Both the position numbers and the translations under genes were made by a program. This document shows, piece by piece, positions 9,259 to 17,914 of a stretch of 64,000 nt of DNA. Below the pieces are notes generated by a model. The model was given only the letters and a program-made list of their open reading frames with translations, ran no database searches and was not told the origin of the DNA. The stretch comes from Pedobacter hiemivivus (GTDB taxonomy: Bacteria; Bacteroidota; Bacteroidia; Sphingobacteriales; Sphingobacteriaceae): the NCBI RefSeq assembly GCF_004331685.1, contig NZ_SJSM01000001.1, positions 802,994-866,993 of the forward strand, in the 5' to 3' direction. Every line of letters begins with the position of its first letter. Positions within the stretch are counted from its first letter, which is position 1.

Positions 9259-9786
9259 ATGCAAACGACAATCTATAAAACCTGCTTCGCTATCTTGTTA
9301 ATGGGTAGCCTCTTGATTTCAATTACTGGCTATTCCCAACAAACGCCTATTCAAACTTATCCCAAAATTGCCGGGTATGTTGGAATTGTCCATCCCATTG
9401 TTACTTTTAGTTCGGATGGAACCCATACAAATTTTAAAGACAGCTATGTTGTTGGGATGCCAATAGGGATAAACATCTGGAAGAGTGCAAAAATTGGTTT
9501 CAGCAGTGAAATTGTACCATTTGTAAAAGCTACAAGTAGCGGAAGCAAAGTAAACAATGTATTGTTCCATCCCGGTGTACTTGTTGCCCTTGGAAATGGT
9601 TTTACTTTTGCAGGCAGAGCTGCTTTTGAAACATCTGGCAGGTATGGTCTAACTCCTGTTTTTAATAAAGTTCTGAAGAAAAACAAAGGCAGTAGTTATT
9701 TCATTGCTCTTCCTTTGCCCGCCCGTTTTGGGAATGACCTTCCCTCCTCTTTTGGTATTGGTTTCCAGTTTGGCATTTCATTTTAA
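9259..9786 (+). CDS. Secreted protein of the chromate locus, unknown family
   Basis: The 175-residue product has an N-terminal signal peptide (FAILLMGSLLISITGYSQQ) and a glycine- and aromatic-rich body with repeated strand-like segments (YVGIVHPIVTFSSDG, GVLVALGNGFTFAGRAAFE, GIGFQFGISF). This is compatible with a small outer-membrane barrel ending in a C-terminal phenylalanine. It lies 43 bp after the ChrB-AraC regulator and 10 bp before chrA, so it is probably co-transcribed with them. It may assist oxyanion passage through the outer membrane, but that is inference from position only. Confidence 0.75.
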   Translation: MQTTIYKTCFAILLMGSLLISITGYSQQTPIQTYPKIAGYVGIVHPIVTFSSDGTHTNFKDSYVVGMPIGINIWKSAKIGFSSEIVPFVKATSSGSKVNNVLFHPGVLVALGNGFTFAGRAAFETSGRYGLTPVFNKVLKKNKGSSYFIALPLPARFGNDLPSSFGIGFQFGISF

Positions 9787-9796
9787 ATATATAGAC

Positions 9797-10978
9797 ATGG
9801 AAAAAGAACTGATCATAAAACCCGCTTATTCAAAGATTGAGCTTACTACATATTTTTTAAAATTAGGTACCTGGGGATTTGGTGGCCCGGTTGCACTTGT
9901 AGGCTACATGCATCGTGATTTGGTAGAGAACAAGAAATGGATTACGGAAGAGGAATATAAAGAGGGGCTGGCACTTGCTCAACTGGCACCAGGGCCATTG
10001 GCCGCTCAACTAGGTATTTACGTTGGCTTTGTCCACTATGGATTAATAGGTGCGACTTTAGCTGGGCTCGCTTTTGTACTCCCTTCTTTTATCATGGTAG
10101 TGCTATTAGGTATTGCATATAAGCTTTATAGCGGATTGCCAGGGATGCAGGCCGTGTTTTATGGAGTAAGTGCTGCTGTAATTGGCATCATTGCCATTAG
10201 TGCCTATAAACTGACCATTAAATCAGTGAGTAGCCTTGACTTTGCAGCCATCAAGTCTAAATGGCTCTTATGGATTTTTTATCTAGTTGGTATTGTGGTC
10301 ACTGTGATTACTGAAAAGGAAGATATTCTGCTTTTTGCAGGCTGTGGTCTGATTTACATGGTGGCTAAGTCACCTCCAAAATGGATCAAACGCCCTGCTG
10401 CTGCGCCATCAATAATATTACTTGGCATTGGATTTTGGCATTATGATGGAAAGACCCTTCAGGAAATTGGTTGGTTCTTTCTAAAAGCGGGTGCATTCGT
10501 ATTTGGCAGTGGCTTGGCTATCGTTCCCTTTTTACATGGCGGAGTGGTTCAGGAATTTGGCTGGCTTACCGAACATGAGTTTTTGGATTCTGTAGCTGTA
10601 GCAATGATCACTCCTGGGCCTGTCGTGATCACTGTTGGATTTATCGGTTATCTGGTAGCTGGTTTTCCCGGAGCCTGTGTAGCCGCGCTCGCTACCTTTT
10701 TACCTTGTTATATTTTTACGGTAGCACTGGCCCCTTCCTTTAAAAAGATTGCAAAAAACACCAGTATCAAAGCATTTGTGGATGGCATTACAGCAGTGGT
10801 GATTGGCGCGCTTGTAGGCGCTGTAATTATTATCGCTATACGGGCAATTGTAGATATTCCGACTGCCTTAATCGCTATATTTAGTATGCTTGCTTTGATC
10901 TACCTAAAAAAAATAAAAGAACCACATCTCATATTGGCATCAGCTATAATTGGAATCATACTTAAAACACTTTTGTAA
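9797..10978 (+). CDS. chrA: Chromate transporter ChrA (two CHR domains)
   Basis: I place the start at the ATG at 9797 (MEKELIIKPAYSKIELTTYF); the longer in-frame ORF overlaps the previous gene. The 393-residue membrane protein holds two tandem CHR domains, each beginning with a hallmark segment: LKLGTWGFGGPVALVGYMHR near the N-terminus and FLKAGAFVFGSGLAIVPFL near residue 215. The family motifs LAQLAPGPLAAQ and AMITPGPVVITVGF are present. ChrA extrudes chromate across the inner membrane. The upstream ChrB-AraC fusion supports this substrate. Its TAA overlaps the ATG of a very short ORF. Confidence 0.93.
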   Translation: MEKELIIKPAYSKIELTTYFLKLGTWGFGGPVALVGYMHRDLVENKKWITEEEYKEGLALAQLAPGPLAAQLGIYVGFVHYGLIGATLAGLAFVLPSFIMVVLLGIAYKLYSGLPGMQAVFYGVSAAVIGIIAISAYKLTIKSVSSLDFAAIKSKWLLWIFYLVGIVVTVITEKEDILLFAGCGLIYMVAKSPPKWIKRPAAAPSIILLGIGFWHYDGKTLQEIGWFFLKAGAFVFGSGLAIVPFLHGGVVQEFGWLTEHEFLDSVAVAMITPGPVVITVGFIGYLVAGFPGACVAALATFLPCYIFTVALAPSFKKIAKNTSIKAFVDGITAVVIGALVGAVIIIAIRAIVDIPTALIAIFSMLALIYLKKIKEPHLILASAIIGIILKTLL

Positions 10979-11088
10979 TGAAAAGAGATGAGTTTTTAAA
11001 AACCTCGGTCATCTTAGGCGGGGTAGGTTTACTACCTGTTAATTATGTTGCTGCTGAAACGCATAGAAAAGGATTTTGGAAGTTATGA
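10978..11088 (+). pseudogene. 36-codon remnant resembling a Tat/export signal peptide
   Basis: An ATG overlaps the chrA stop (TAATG). The reading frame starts MKRDEFLKTSVILGGVGLLP, a layout typical of Bacteroidota Tat-like signals (xRDEFLKTS followed by a hydrophobic stretch), and then stops after 36 codons at 11086-11088. No frame continues convincingly over the next 100 bp. The translational coupling suggests a former third gene of the chromate operon whose body has been lost, for example a secreted enzyme. It could instead be a short peptide in its own right. Confidence 0.45.
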
Positions 11089-11191
11089 AAAAATCAGAAC
11101 CATAATTCGCTTCGGCTGTTATTCCTCTACAGCTGTTAGACATTGAAAGAACACAAAAAAGCATACTTACCTCATCAGAAACATATAATTT

Positions 11192-11665
11192 ATGACACAA
11201 CCGACTCAGATTATAATTCACGCAGCAAGACTTGGCAACATTGAAGTCATTCAGGAATTGATCAGACAGAAAGCTGATCCTAATGCAAAAGATGAAAAAG
11301 GATATACCCCTTTGATTATCGCCTGCTACAATAATCAATATCAAGCTGCCAAATTATTATTGGACTCCGGTGCAGAGGTAAATGCTCAAGATCATGGGGG
11401 CAATACCGCATTAATGGGGGTAGCATTTAAAGGTTATTTGGATATTGTGGAATTATTAATCAATTATGGAGCTAATTTAGACCTTCAACACGGCAATGGT
11501 GGAACAGCCTTAATGTTTGCGGCCATGTTTGGCAGAAATGATGTATTACAACTTTTGCTGACTCACGGTGCCAATAAGACGATACTGGATGTGCGCGGTC
11601 TTTCTGTATTTGATTTGGCCGCTCAACAAGGAAATGAAAAAGCTTTGGATATACTCCAAAATTAA
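11192..11665 (+). CDS. Ankyrin-repeat protein next to catalase
   Basis: The 157-residue protein consists almost entirely of ankyrin repeats: units starting near residues 5, 37, 70, 103 and 137 contain the consensus GYTPLIIAC, GNTALMGVAF and GTALMFAAMF with the -LL--GA- helix ends. There is no signal peptide, so it is cytoplasmic unless exported otherwise. It lies tail-to-tail with a large catalase gene. Ankyrin proteins adjacent to catalase genes are known in other bacteria (AnkB/KatB of Pseudomonas), where they support catalase function; the same role is plausible here but not shown. Confidence 0.9.
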   Translation: MTQPTQIIIHAARLGNIEVIQELIRQKADPNAKDEKGYTPLIIACYNNQYQAAKLLLDSGAEVNAQDHGGNTALMGVAFKGYLDIVELLINYGANLDLQHGNGGTALMFAAMFGRNDVLQLLLTHGANKTILDVRGLSVFDLAAQQGNEKALDILQN

Positions 11666-11680
11666 ATATGAATGGCACAA

Positions 11681-11713
11681 AAAAACACCCGGCATTTCCG
11701 GGTATTTTTTTTC
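11681..11713. terminator. Bidirectional intrinsic terminator between ankyrin gene and catalase
   Basis: A perfect 6-bp stem ACCCGG/CCGGGT (11687-11692 with 11698-11703) encloses a 5-nt loop. It is flanked by a run of A on the left and a run of eight T on the right. It lies between the two convergent stop codons, so it can end transcription from both sides. Confidence 0.85.
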
Positions 11714-11720
11714 AATTATA

Positions 11721-13910
11721 TTAAGCTGGAACCTGTCGCTTTTTTTCCCGATCCCAAAACCGATGTTGAGCAATGGCTTTAATGAATTGTTTGGCCAGTT
11801 TCGCCGCATCAGCACCTATTACAATACCTTCTTTAAATACAGTCTCATCCGAAAAATCTTTAGGCAGCTTTTTAGAAAAATAAGTCGATTCTAGTACCTG
11901 TTTAGCCTGATCATCGGCAGCAATTGCCTTACAATGCTTAAAAGCTTCATTTAAAAAATGAATCGCATTTGCTTCCGCTTCCAAAGTGGCTATACTCTTT
12001 AATCCTCCTGGAACATATACCGCATCATATAGTACCGATGCAGCAGTTAAAAAACTCTCATCTACGGCTACCTCGGATTTATCAGCAGCAACTACGACGC
12101 CCAATTTAGGAGCGATCACCTGAACTACCCCACCCTCAGCAAGAATCGCAGATTTAACCGTATTTAATGTTTTTGCATCAACACCATCCGCGGCAAGTAT
12201 GGCAATCTTACGGGTTTTAATGGTATCCTTTAAAGTCCCAGCCATGCTTAACGCAGCAGACTTATTGAGCTTCCCTTCTACCTTTAAAGGCTGATAATTC
12301 CCCGGATCACCATCTGCAGGAATGCTATGGTTTATCGGTTGTTGCGGTTTGGCAGGAACTTTTAACCCAAGTGCAAATGCTACCTCAGTGGCGAGCCCTT
12401 CATCAACAAGCGACAAAATTCCAACCATCCGCTGACGGATGGCAACTGTTTTCACTTTACCCAGCTCGAAACTTAGAGCATCAACCAAATGTTTCTTTTC
12501 AGGATCAGACTGGCTGTTAAAGAACAATGTTGCCTGACTGAAATGATCAAAAAAACTTTTACTCCTTGCCCTAACTTTTTTGGCATCAATCCTTTCCTGA
12601 TAGGAAGTGAAACCACCATCCGCCGCCTTCACCTGTTGTGGGGCATTATTTCCCAAAGAATTAGGCCCATAACTGGTTTTCCCTTTGTTAATGGTTTGAC
12701 GCATAAAACCGTCTCTCTGGTTATTATGAACAGGAACTACTGGTCGATTTATTGGAATCTCGTGGAAATTAGGTCCTCCCAAACGGATCAATTGCGTGTC
12801 TGTATATGAAAACAATCTTCCTTGCATAAGTGGATCGTTGGTAAAATCTATACCGGGTACGATATGCCCAACATGGAAAGCCACTTGTTCAGTTTCAGCA
12901 AAGAAATTATCAGGATTACGATTAAGCGTCATTTTACCAATACGCTGTACCGGCACCAATTCTTCGGGTATCAGCTTGGTAGGATCCAGTAAATCAAATT
13001 CAAATTTAAACTCATCCGCTTCAGGCACAATTTGTACGCCCAGCTCCCACTCAGGAAATGCACCACTATCAATTGCCTCCCATAGGTCTCTTCGGTGAAA
13101 ATCAGGATCTTTACCCGAAATATTTTGTGCCTCATCCCATGCAACTGAATGCACACCAAGCAAAGGTTTCCAATGAAACTTCACGAAACAAGCCTCACCG
13201 TTTCGATTAATGAACCGAAACGTGTGCACACCAAAACCCTCCATCATGCGCAAGCTTCGAGGAATGGCGCGGTCACTCATTAGCCACATGACCATGTGGG
13301 TAGATTCTGGCATTAAGGATATAAAGTCCCAAAAAGTATCATGCGCTGAGGCCGCCTGTGGCATTTCATTGTCAGGTTCTGGTTTAACGGCATGAACCAG
13401 ATCGGGAAATTTCATCGCATCTTGGATAAAAAATATCGGCATATTATTACCTACCAGATCAAAATTACCTTGTTGGGTGTAGAATTTCACTGCAAAACCC
13501 CTCACATCTCTGGCTAAATCTGTAGACCCCTTAGATCCGGCAACAGTAGAGAAGCGCACAAATACAGGTGTTTCCGTTTCTGTATCATTAAGAAAGGCGG
13601 CTTTCGTTACCTTGTCCAGTGATTTGTACAACTTAAAAACCCCATGGGCTCCTGATCCTCTAGCATGTACAACTCTTTCGGGAATACGTTCATGATCAAA
13701 GTGAGTAATCTTCTCCCGAAGGATAAAATCCTCAAGTAAAGTCGCCCCACGTTCTCCCGCTTTAAGCGAATTTTGGTCATCATTAATCCGCACTCCATGG
13801 TCCGTTGTCATCAATTCACCATTTGCATCAGTAGTATGTAACTGCAAGGCTTCGGTCTTTTCATTTTCTGGTTGAATCCCCGGTTTCTCCGTAGGTTTAT
13901 CTTTTGCCAT
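11721..13910 (-). CDS. katE: Large-subunit (clade 2) catalase, KatE/HPII type
   Basis: At 729 residues the protein has the length of large-subunit catalases. The active-site histidine is H82 in VVHARGSGAHG, the distal asparagine is N155 in LVGNNMPIFF, and the proximal haem-ligand tyrosine lies in GRLFSYTDTQ. The C-terminal about 150 residues form the extra flavodoxin/DJ-1-like domain typical of HPII (KIAILAADGVDAKTL, DAVYVPGGLKSI). The enzyme dismutates H2O2 in the cytoplasm. The first 45 residues are hydrophilic without a signal. It is convergent with the ankyrin gene; upstream stands a histidine kinase gene in the same direction at 224 bp, too far for certain co-transcription. Confidence 0.97.
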   Translation of the reverse strand: MAKDKPTEKPGIQPENEKTEALQLHTTDANGELMTTDHGVRINDDQNSLKAGERGATLLEDFILREKITHFDHERIPERVVHARGSGAHGVFKLYKSLDKVTKAAFLNDTETETPVFVRFSTVAGSKGSTDLARDVRGFAVKFYTQQGNFDLVGNNMPIFFIQDAMKFPDLVHAVKPEPDNEMPQAASAHDTFWDFISLMPESTHMVMWLMSDRAIPRSLRMMEGFGVHTFRFINRNGEACFVKFHWKPLLGVHSVAWDEAQNISGKDPDFHRRDLWEAIDSGAFPEWELGVQIVPEADEFKFEFDLLDPTKLIPEELVPVQRIGKMTLNRNPDNFFAETEQVAFHVGHIVPGIDFTNDPLMQGRLFSYTDTQLIRLGGPNFHEIPINRPVVPVHNNQRDGFMRQTINKGKTSYGPNSLGNNAPQQVKAADGGFTSYQERIDAKKVRARSKSFFDHFSQATLFFNSQSDPEKKHLVDALSFELGKVKTVAIRQRMVGILSLVDEGLATEVAFALGLKVPAKPQQPINHSIPADGDPGNYQPLKVEGKLNKSAALSMAGTLKDTIKTRKIAILAADGVDAKTLNTVKSAILAEGGVVQVIAPKLGVVVAADKSEVAVDESFLTAASVLYDAVYVPGGLKSIATLEAEANAIHFLNEAFKHCKAIAADDQAKQVLESTYFSKKLPKDFSDETVFKEGIVIGADAAKLAKQFIKAIAQHRFWDREKKRQVPA

Positions 13911-14134
13911 AGTAGTAAATTAATAGGTTTATATCTTCTGCTGCAACACAACTTATTTCATCCCCGGTAGGCATAGCATAGCGTAACGTCCAAAGTAACC
14001 TTCAGCAGAATAAATTAACAGTCTTAGATTAAGAATGTTTCATAAAATTTCTTATTTTAAATTGCAGGACTCCCTAACGATTTACTAATTAGACTATCAG
14101 CTGAGATTTAGGAATCATAATTAACTCATTAACC

Positions 14135-15307
14135 TCAAATCAACTCTTTGGATTCAATTGGTAAGCAGAATGAAAATACAGAACCTTTCCCTATTTCACT
14201 ACTAACGGTAATCTTGCTACCATGTAACTTCAGAATTTCAGCCACAAGATACAGACCAATCCCAAAGCCAGAAACATTTTTTGCCCGTTCATCCGAGACC
14301 CTGTAGAACCTTTCAAACAATCGTTTTTGATCTTCGGCTGAAATTCCTAACCCATGGTCAGAAAAACTAACCCTTACCACATCCACTTCAATTTTGCAGC
14401 AAATGTTTATTACTGTGCCTGGGTCAGAATATTTAACGGCATTACTCAAAAGGTTATTCATTACTTGACAGAGCTTATCCTTATCTGCATCAACTATAAA
14501 TCGTGAGCAGCGTTGGTATTCGATGAGGTGATTTGGTGCTAAAATGCAGCCTTCCTCGACAACCTCGTCAATCAGCTCAGATAAGACAAACCTCGACCTG
14601 TTCAAAGGCATTTTCCCTTCCTCAATGCGAGAAAGATTTAAAAAATCATTGATCATCATTGTCATTTTCTGTGTCTGAGTGTGCGCGCGTGTCAGAACAC
14701 TTTCAATAAAACTCTCATTTGATTCCTTTATTTTGCCTAAAGCCAATTGGATATAAGATTTCATGCTAGTCAGCGGAGTTTTTAGTTCATGACTCACGAT
14801 GGCTACAAAATCATTTTTGCGTTGTTCAGCCATTTTTTTGTCGGTAATGTCTCGCGCAATCTTAGACAAACCAATAATATTTCCGGCTTTATCTTTAACT
14901 GGTGATATAGTTAAGGAAACATCAATAAAACATCCATTTTTCGTTCTCCTTTTGGTTTCAAAATGATCAACCCTTTGCCCTCTTTTTAGCTGATTGAGAA
15001 TTAAGGGTTCTTCCTGTTGGCGATCAGCAGGAATCAGCTTTAATATAGACTGCCCAATCATTTCTTCAGCAGTATAACCGAATATTCTTTCAGCCGAATT
15101 ATTCCAGCTGGTAATTGTGCCATTTAAATCTTTACTAATGATGGCATCATCCGTAGACTCAATGATGGCATTAAGAATCGCACTTTTTTCCTCAGCAAGC
15201 CGCATTGCTTCTATGAGGAGTTCTTGTTGCCGGATATTTCCATTCAGTTCAATTTCCTTAAGCTTGTGGCTACCGATCTTATCATTTAACGAGTTGTAAC
15301 TGTCCAT
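14135..15307 (-). CDS. PAS-domain sensor histidine kinase
   Basis: The 390-residue protein lacks membrane segments and is probably cytosolic. Residues 1-45 look coiled-coil. A PAS domain covers about 46-155 (AIIESTDDAIISKDLNGTITSWN; the motif SKIARDITDKK closes its PAC part). HisKA carries the phospho-acceptor H173 (VSHELKTPLTSM). The ATPase domain shows the N box (NNLLSNAVKYS), G1 (FSDHGLGISAEDQ), F box (LFERFYRV) and G2 (FGIGLYLV). No response regulator adjoins it, so it is an orphan kinase. The signal is unknown; the position beside katE could point to redox or stress sensing. Confidence 0.93.
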   Translation of the reverse strand: MDSYNSLNDKIGSHKLKEIELNGNIRQQELLIEAMRLAEEKSAILNAIIESTDDAIISKDLNGTITSWNNSAERIFGYTAEEMIGQSILKLIPADRQQEEPLILNQLKRGQRVDHFETKRRTKNGCFIDVSLTISPVKDKAGNIIGLSKIARDITDKKMAEQRKNDFVAIVSHELKTPLTSMKSYIQLALGKIKESNESFIESVLTRAHTQTQKMTMMINDFLNLSRIEEGKMPLNRSRFVLSELIDEVVEEGCILAPNHLIEYQRCSRFIVDADKDKLCQVMNNLLSNAVKYSDPGTVINICCKIEVDVVRVSFSDHGLGISAEDQKRLFERFYRVSDERAKNVSGFGIGLYLVAEILKLHGSKITVSSEIGKGSVFSFCLPIESKELI

Positions 15308-15369
15308 AGCTAGATGTGATGATAAATATTTTTACAAGATACATACTTATAAGGAATTGCTTATTCTGA

Positions 15370-16155
15370 TCAAACCATACCCATTACCATATCCCTGAGT
15401 GTGAACAAATTGGTTATAGCGCTACCCATCGTATTGTTAAAATAAGTGTAGATCGTTTTACCCTCCTTTATCCATTCTCGGATATAACAAGCATACTCGT
15501 AAAGTATCTCGTTTTCATAACTACCTCTATAACTCCCCCCCGGGCCGTGAAAGCGGAGATAAACAAAGGGAAGTTCAGTATCCCTAATGGGAGTAGATGC
15601 AGGTGACTTGTCATGTATCACCATCCCCATCCGATGCTCCTCAATCAATTTATATACCTCATCATGGTAGAGGGAAATATGTCTAAATTCCAAAGCAATA
15701 TTCCAATCAGCATTCGGATCTGCATCTCGTAATGCTTTCATCAGCAAAGCCAGCTGTTTAAACTGAACGATCCGCACACTGGGCGGAAACTGCACTAGCA
15801 GGCAACCCTTTTTATTATCAACCTCGCCTATCACTTCTATGAAGCTGGTTACCAACTCCGGGTTAAATGCCAGGCCTCTATTATGTGTTATTTGTTTGGA
15901 AAGCTTAAAGGTAAATCTGAACTCTTCCGGCACATCATTCGCCCATTTCGCCACAGTTGAGGACATGGGCAAATTATAAAATGAACTATTAATTTCAATG
16001 CTGTTCATCATAGAAGCATAGAAACAAAGCCGACTTTTATCTATAAATTCTTCAGGGTAATACAATTTATTAGGCACAGGTAGCAACAAACCGCTTGTGC
16101 CTGAATAATAAACTGAGGTATCACTTATCGGAAGCATCAACAATGGAACAGACAA
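15370..16155 (-). CDS. DUF72 (YecE-like) family protein
   Basis: The 261-residue product fits the DUF72 TIM-barrel-like family: YYSGTSGLLLPVPNKLYYP near the N-terminus, SMMNSIEINSSFYNLP, and FRFTFKLSKQITHNRGL followed by PLVYLRFHGPGGSYRGSY-like conserved glycines (here LPFVYLRFHGPGGSYRG). The function of the family is not established. The first residues before SDTSVYYSGTSG are poorly conserved in type, so the true start may be slightly downstream. It is separated from the histidine kinase by 62 bp and may share its transcript. Confidence 0.85.
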   Translation of the reverse strand: MSVPLLMLPISDTSVYYSGTSGLLLPVPNKLYYPEEFIDKSRLCFYASMMNSIEINSSFYNLPMSSTVAKWANDVPEEFRFTFKLSKQITHNRGLAFNPELVTSFIEVIGEVDNKKGCLLVQFPPSVRIVQFKQLALLMKALRDADPNADWNIALEFRHISLYHDEVYKLIEEHRMGMVIHDKSPASTPIRDTELPFVYLRFHGPGGSYRGSYENEILYEYACYIREWIKEGKTIYTYFNNTMGSAITNLFTLRDMVMGMV

Positions 16156-16300
16156 GCAGATCTATTGTTTTTAACAATTTACAAGCAACATAGCGAATAA
16201 ATTATTAAGGTATTATTTTACTTACTTGGAAATTAGCAAAAACAAAAGTAGCCGCCATTACGTTTTAATCAAAAAGCTTAACATAATTAAAATAAGTGTC

Positions 16301-16450
16301 ATGGGAAATCTACTTTATACTATTGCAGTCATTTTAGTCATCATCTGGGCTATCAGCTTTTTGGGTGGTTACTATACAGGCGGAATCATTCATATCCTTA
16401 TTGTGATCGCTATCATAGCGGTTGTCTTGGGTGTGATCCGCAGGGCCTAA
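16301..16450 (+). CDS. Small lmo0937-family membrane protein
   Basis: The true gene is the 49-codon frame starting at the ATG at 16301 (MGNLLYTIAVILVIIWAISF). It has two hydrophobic helices separated by a glycine-rich turn (LGGYYTGGIIHIL) and ends VLGVIRRA. This pattern is characteristic of the lmo0937 family of tiny membrane proteins, frequent in Bacteroidota and often linked to stress conditions. Function is unknown. A hairpin follows directly. The frame is open upstream for 25 codons but that part is not conserved in type. Confidence 0.85.
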   Translation: MGNLLYTIAVILVIIWAISFLGGYYTGGIIHILIVIAIIAVVLGVIRRA

Positions 16451-16452
16451 AC

Positions 16453-16492
16453 AGTGCCAGGCCTTTGGTTGAGGTCTGGCACTTAAATTATT
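16453..16492 (+). terminator. Hairpin terminator after the small membrane protein
   Basis: A 12-bp stem (AGTGCCAGGCCT at 16453-16464 with AGGTCTGGCACT at 16472-16483, one G-T pair) closes a 7-nt loop only two bases after the stop codon. The tail is AT-rich without a long T run. Position and stem strength support a terminator. Confidence 0.7.
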
Positions 16493-16511
16493 TAATCTGA
16501 AACTTGCAAAT

Positions 16512-16624
16512 ACGTAGCCGGGCTTAATTAAAATTTCATCATCTAAAACCCTAGGTCGTGGCACCTCCAAAACCTTAAAGGAATCTCTTGCTTCCCCAAA
16601 TTGGTTGATTATAACCGCTTTCAT
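16512..16624 (-). pseudogene. N-terminal fragment of a zinc-type alcohol dehydrogenase / quinone oxidoreductase
   Basis: Reading leftward from the ATG at 16624 the frame gives MKAVIINQFGEARDSFKVLE and continues with VPRPRVLDDEILIKPG. This is the standard N-terminus of NADP-dependent MDR oxidoreductases (the GroES-like domain). After about 36 residues the resemblance ends, although the frame stays open to 16334 across the terminator and antisense to the small membrane protein gene. The rest of the roughly 330-residue enzyme is missing. I read it as a gene remnant left by a deletion or replacement. Confidence 0.7.
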
Positions 16625-16837
16625 AACTGTTCCTTTAATGAACTACAACTTTCAATAGCTCATGTTTCTTTAACCTTACAAAGGGCAAAAAATTTGATCG
16701 CATTTATCATAACTTAAATTATACTGCGGTATTATATAGCTAATAACCTGCCATCATCTAAATGATTATGATGCTAACTTTTTCTTAAAGAACTTTGTTT
16801 AAATAAAATACGATTGATTTAAAATCATTTTACCGGA

Positions 16838-17800
16838 ATGACAAAGAAAACAGAGATACCCGTTTTTACTGCACAATCCTACAGAAATGCTTATTTTCAA
16901 GGCACTGAAGAATCTAAAAGGCAAGCTGCCATACGCGCCAGTGTTGCTCATTTTGAGATTCACCGCAGGGATGATTTCCGGTTTAAGTGTAAAGAAACGA
17001 TTGCCTCTAATCGTCTCGACTTCCACCTGGTATTCATCGTTACCGGAGGGGAAGGCATCCATACTTTTGGAGACAAAGAGTATTACCTGAGACCTGGGAT
17101 GCTCTGTTTTGTATCGCCAGGCCTGATTACTTCCTGGCAAACTACTGTAGATGATCATGCCGGTTACTTTTGCGCCTTTACTTCTGACTTCTTTCAGAAA
17201 GGATTGAAAGATCAGGAAGTACTAGCCAATTACCCTTTCTTTCATGATGATGGTAGCGCAGTTTTGAATTTGAATGAACCACAAACGGAGTATTTCAACA
17301 GGCTGTTTGTGGAGATCGAAGAAGAATACAACTCAGACAATACTTATAAGGCTGATTTAATCCGCGCCTTACTAAATGTATTGTTCCAGAAAGCGATAAA
17401 GTCGGTGGATACAGATAAAGGAGGTTGCCTGGTAGATGCCGGTAATGCCGCACAGCGCATCACCAAAGATTTCATTCGCCTTTATCAAAAAGACTTTCTT
17501 CCACTGATTGATCAGGAGGTCAGTACGGTTAAAAGCCTTGCCGACTATGCCGCAGCACTCGCGGTTACCCAAAACCACTTGAATGATAGCGTAAAATCTG
17601 TTACCGGCAAAACACCGGGCGAGCTGATTCGTGAAAGAACATTAAAAGAAGCCACTCAATTGTTAACTTACACTTCGCTGAGCATTTCTGAGATAGCCTT
17701 CCTGCTTCAGTTTGAAGACCCATCCTACTTTGCCAGATTTTTCAGAAAATATACTGGACTAAGTCCGAAAGAACAGCGCCAAAATGTGAGTTCCGTATAA
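16838..17800 (+). CDS. AraC-family transcriptional regulator
   Basis: The 320-residue protein has an N-terminal cupin-like sensing domain (FIVTGGEGIHTFGDKEYYL, LRPGMLCFVSPGLI) and a C-terminal AraC DNA-binding domain with two helix-turn-helices (LADYAAALAVTQNHLNDSVK; ISEIAFLLQFEDPSYFARFF; family end KYTGLSPKEQR). It stands 114 bp upstream of an MFS transporter gene and in the same direction as the five-gene cluster that follows, so it is the probable local regulator. The inducer is unknown. Confidence 0.92.
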   Translation: MTKKTEIPVFTAQSYRNAYFQGTEESKRQAAIRASVAHFEIHRRDDFRFKCKETIASNRLDFHLVFIVTGGEGIHTFGDKEYYLRPGMLCFVSPGLITSWQTTVDDHAGYFCAFTSDFFQKGLKDQEVLANYPFFHDDGSAVLNLNEPQTEYFNRLFVEIEEEYNSDNTYKADLIRALLNVLFQKAIKSVDTDKGGCLVDAGNAAQRITKDFIRLYQKDFLPLIDQEVSTVKSLADYAAALAVTQNHLNDSVKSVTGKTPGELIRERTLKEATQLLTYTSLSISEIAFLLQFEDPSYFARFFRKYTGLSPKEQRQNVSSV

Positions 17801-17914
17801 AGTACCGGTTTCTCCGAAATCTATCCTGAAAACAGGGCTGATTGTGCAAGTACATTTGTATTGTCGATTTAAACGAAAGAAAATCAAACACCGACAATAT
17901 AAAAAAACAAAGGT

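Noticed and set aside
9704..9796. Upstream in-frame extension of chrA
   Set aside because: It overlaps the preceding secreted-protein gene and adds no CHR-domain sequence; the ATG at 9797 fits the family start.
16334..16624. Full 96-codon minus-strand ORF as a gene
   Set aside because: Only the first 36 codons resemble a protein family; the rest crosses a terminator and runs antisense to the lmo0937-type gene, so I kept only the fragment.
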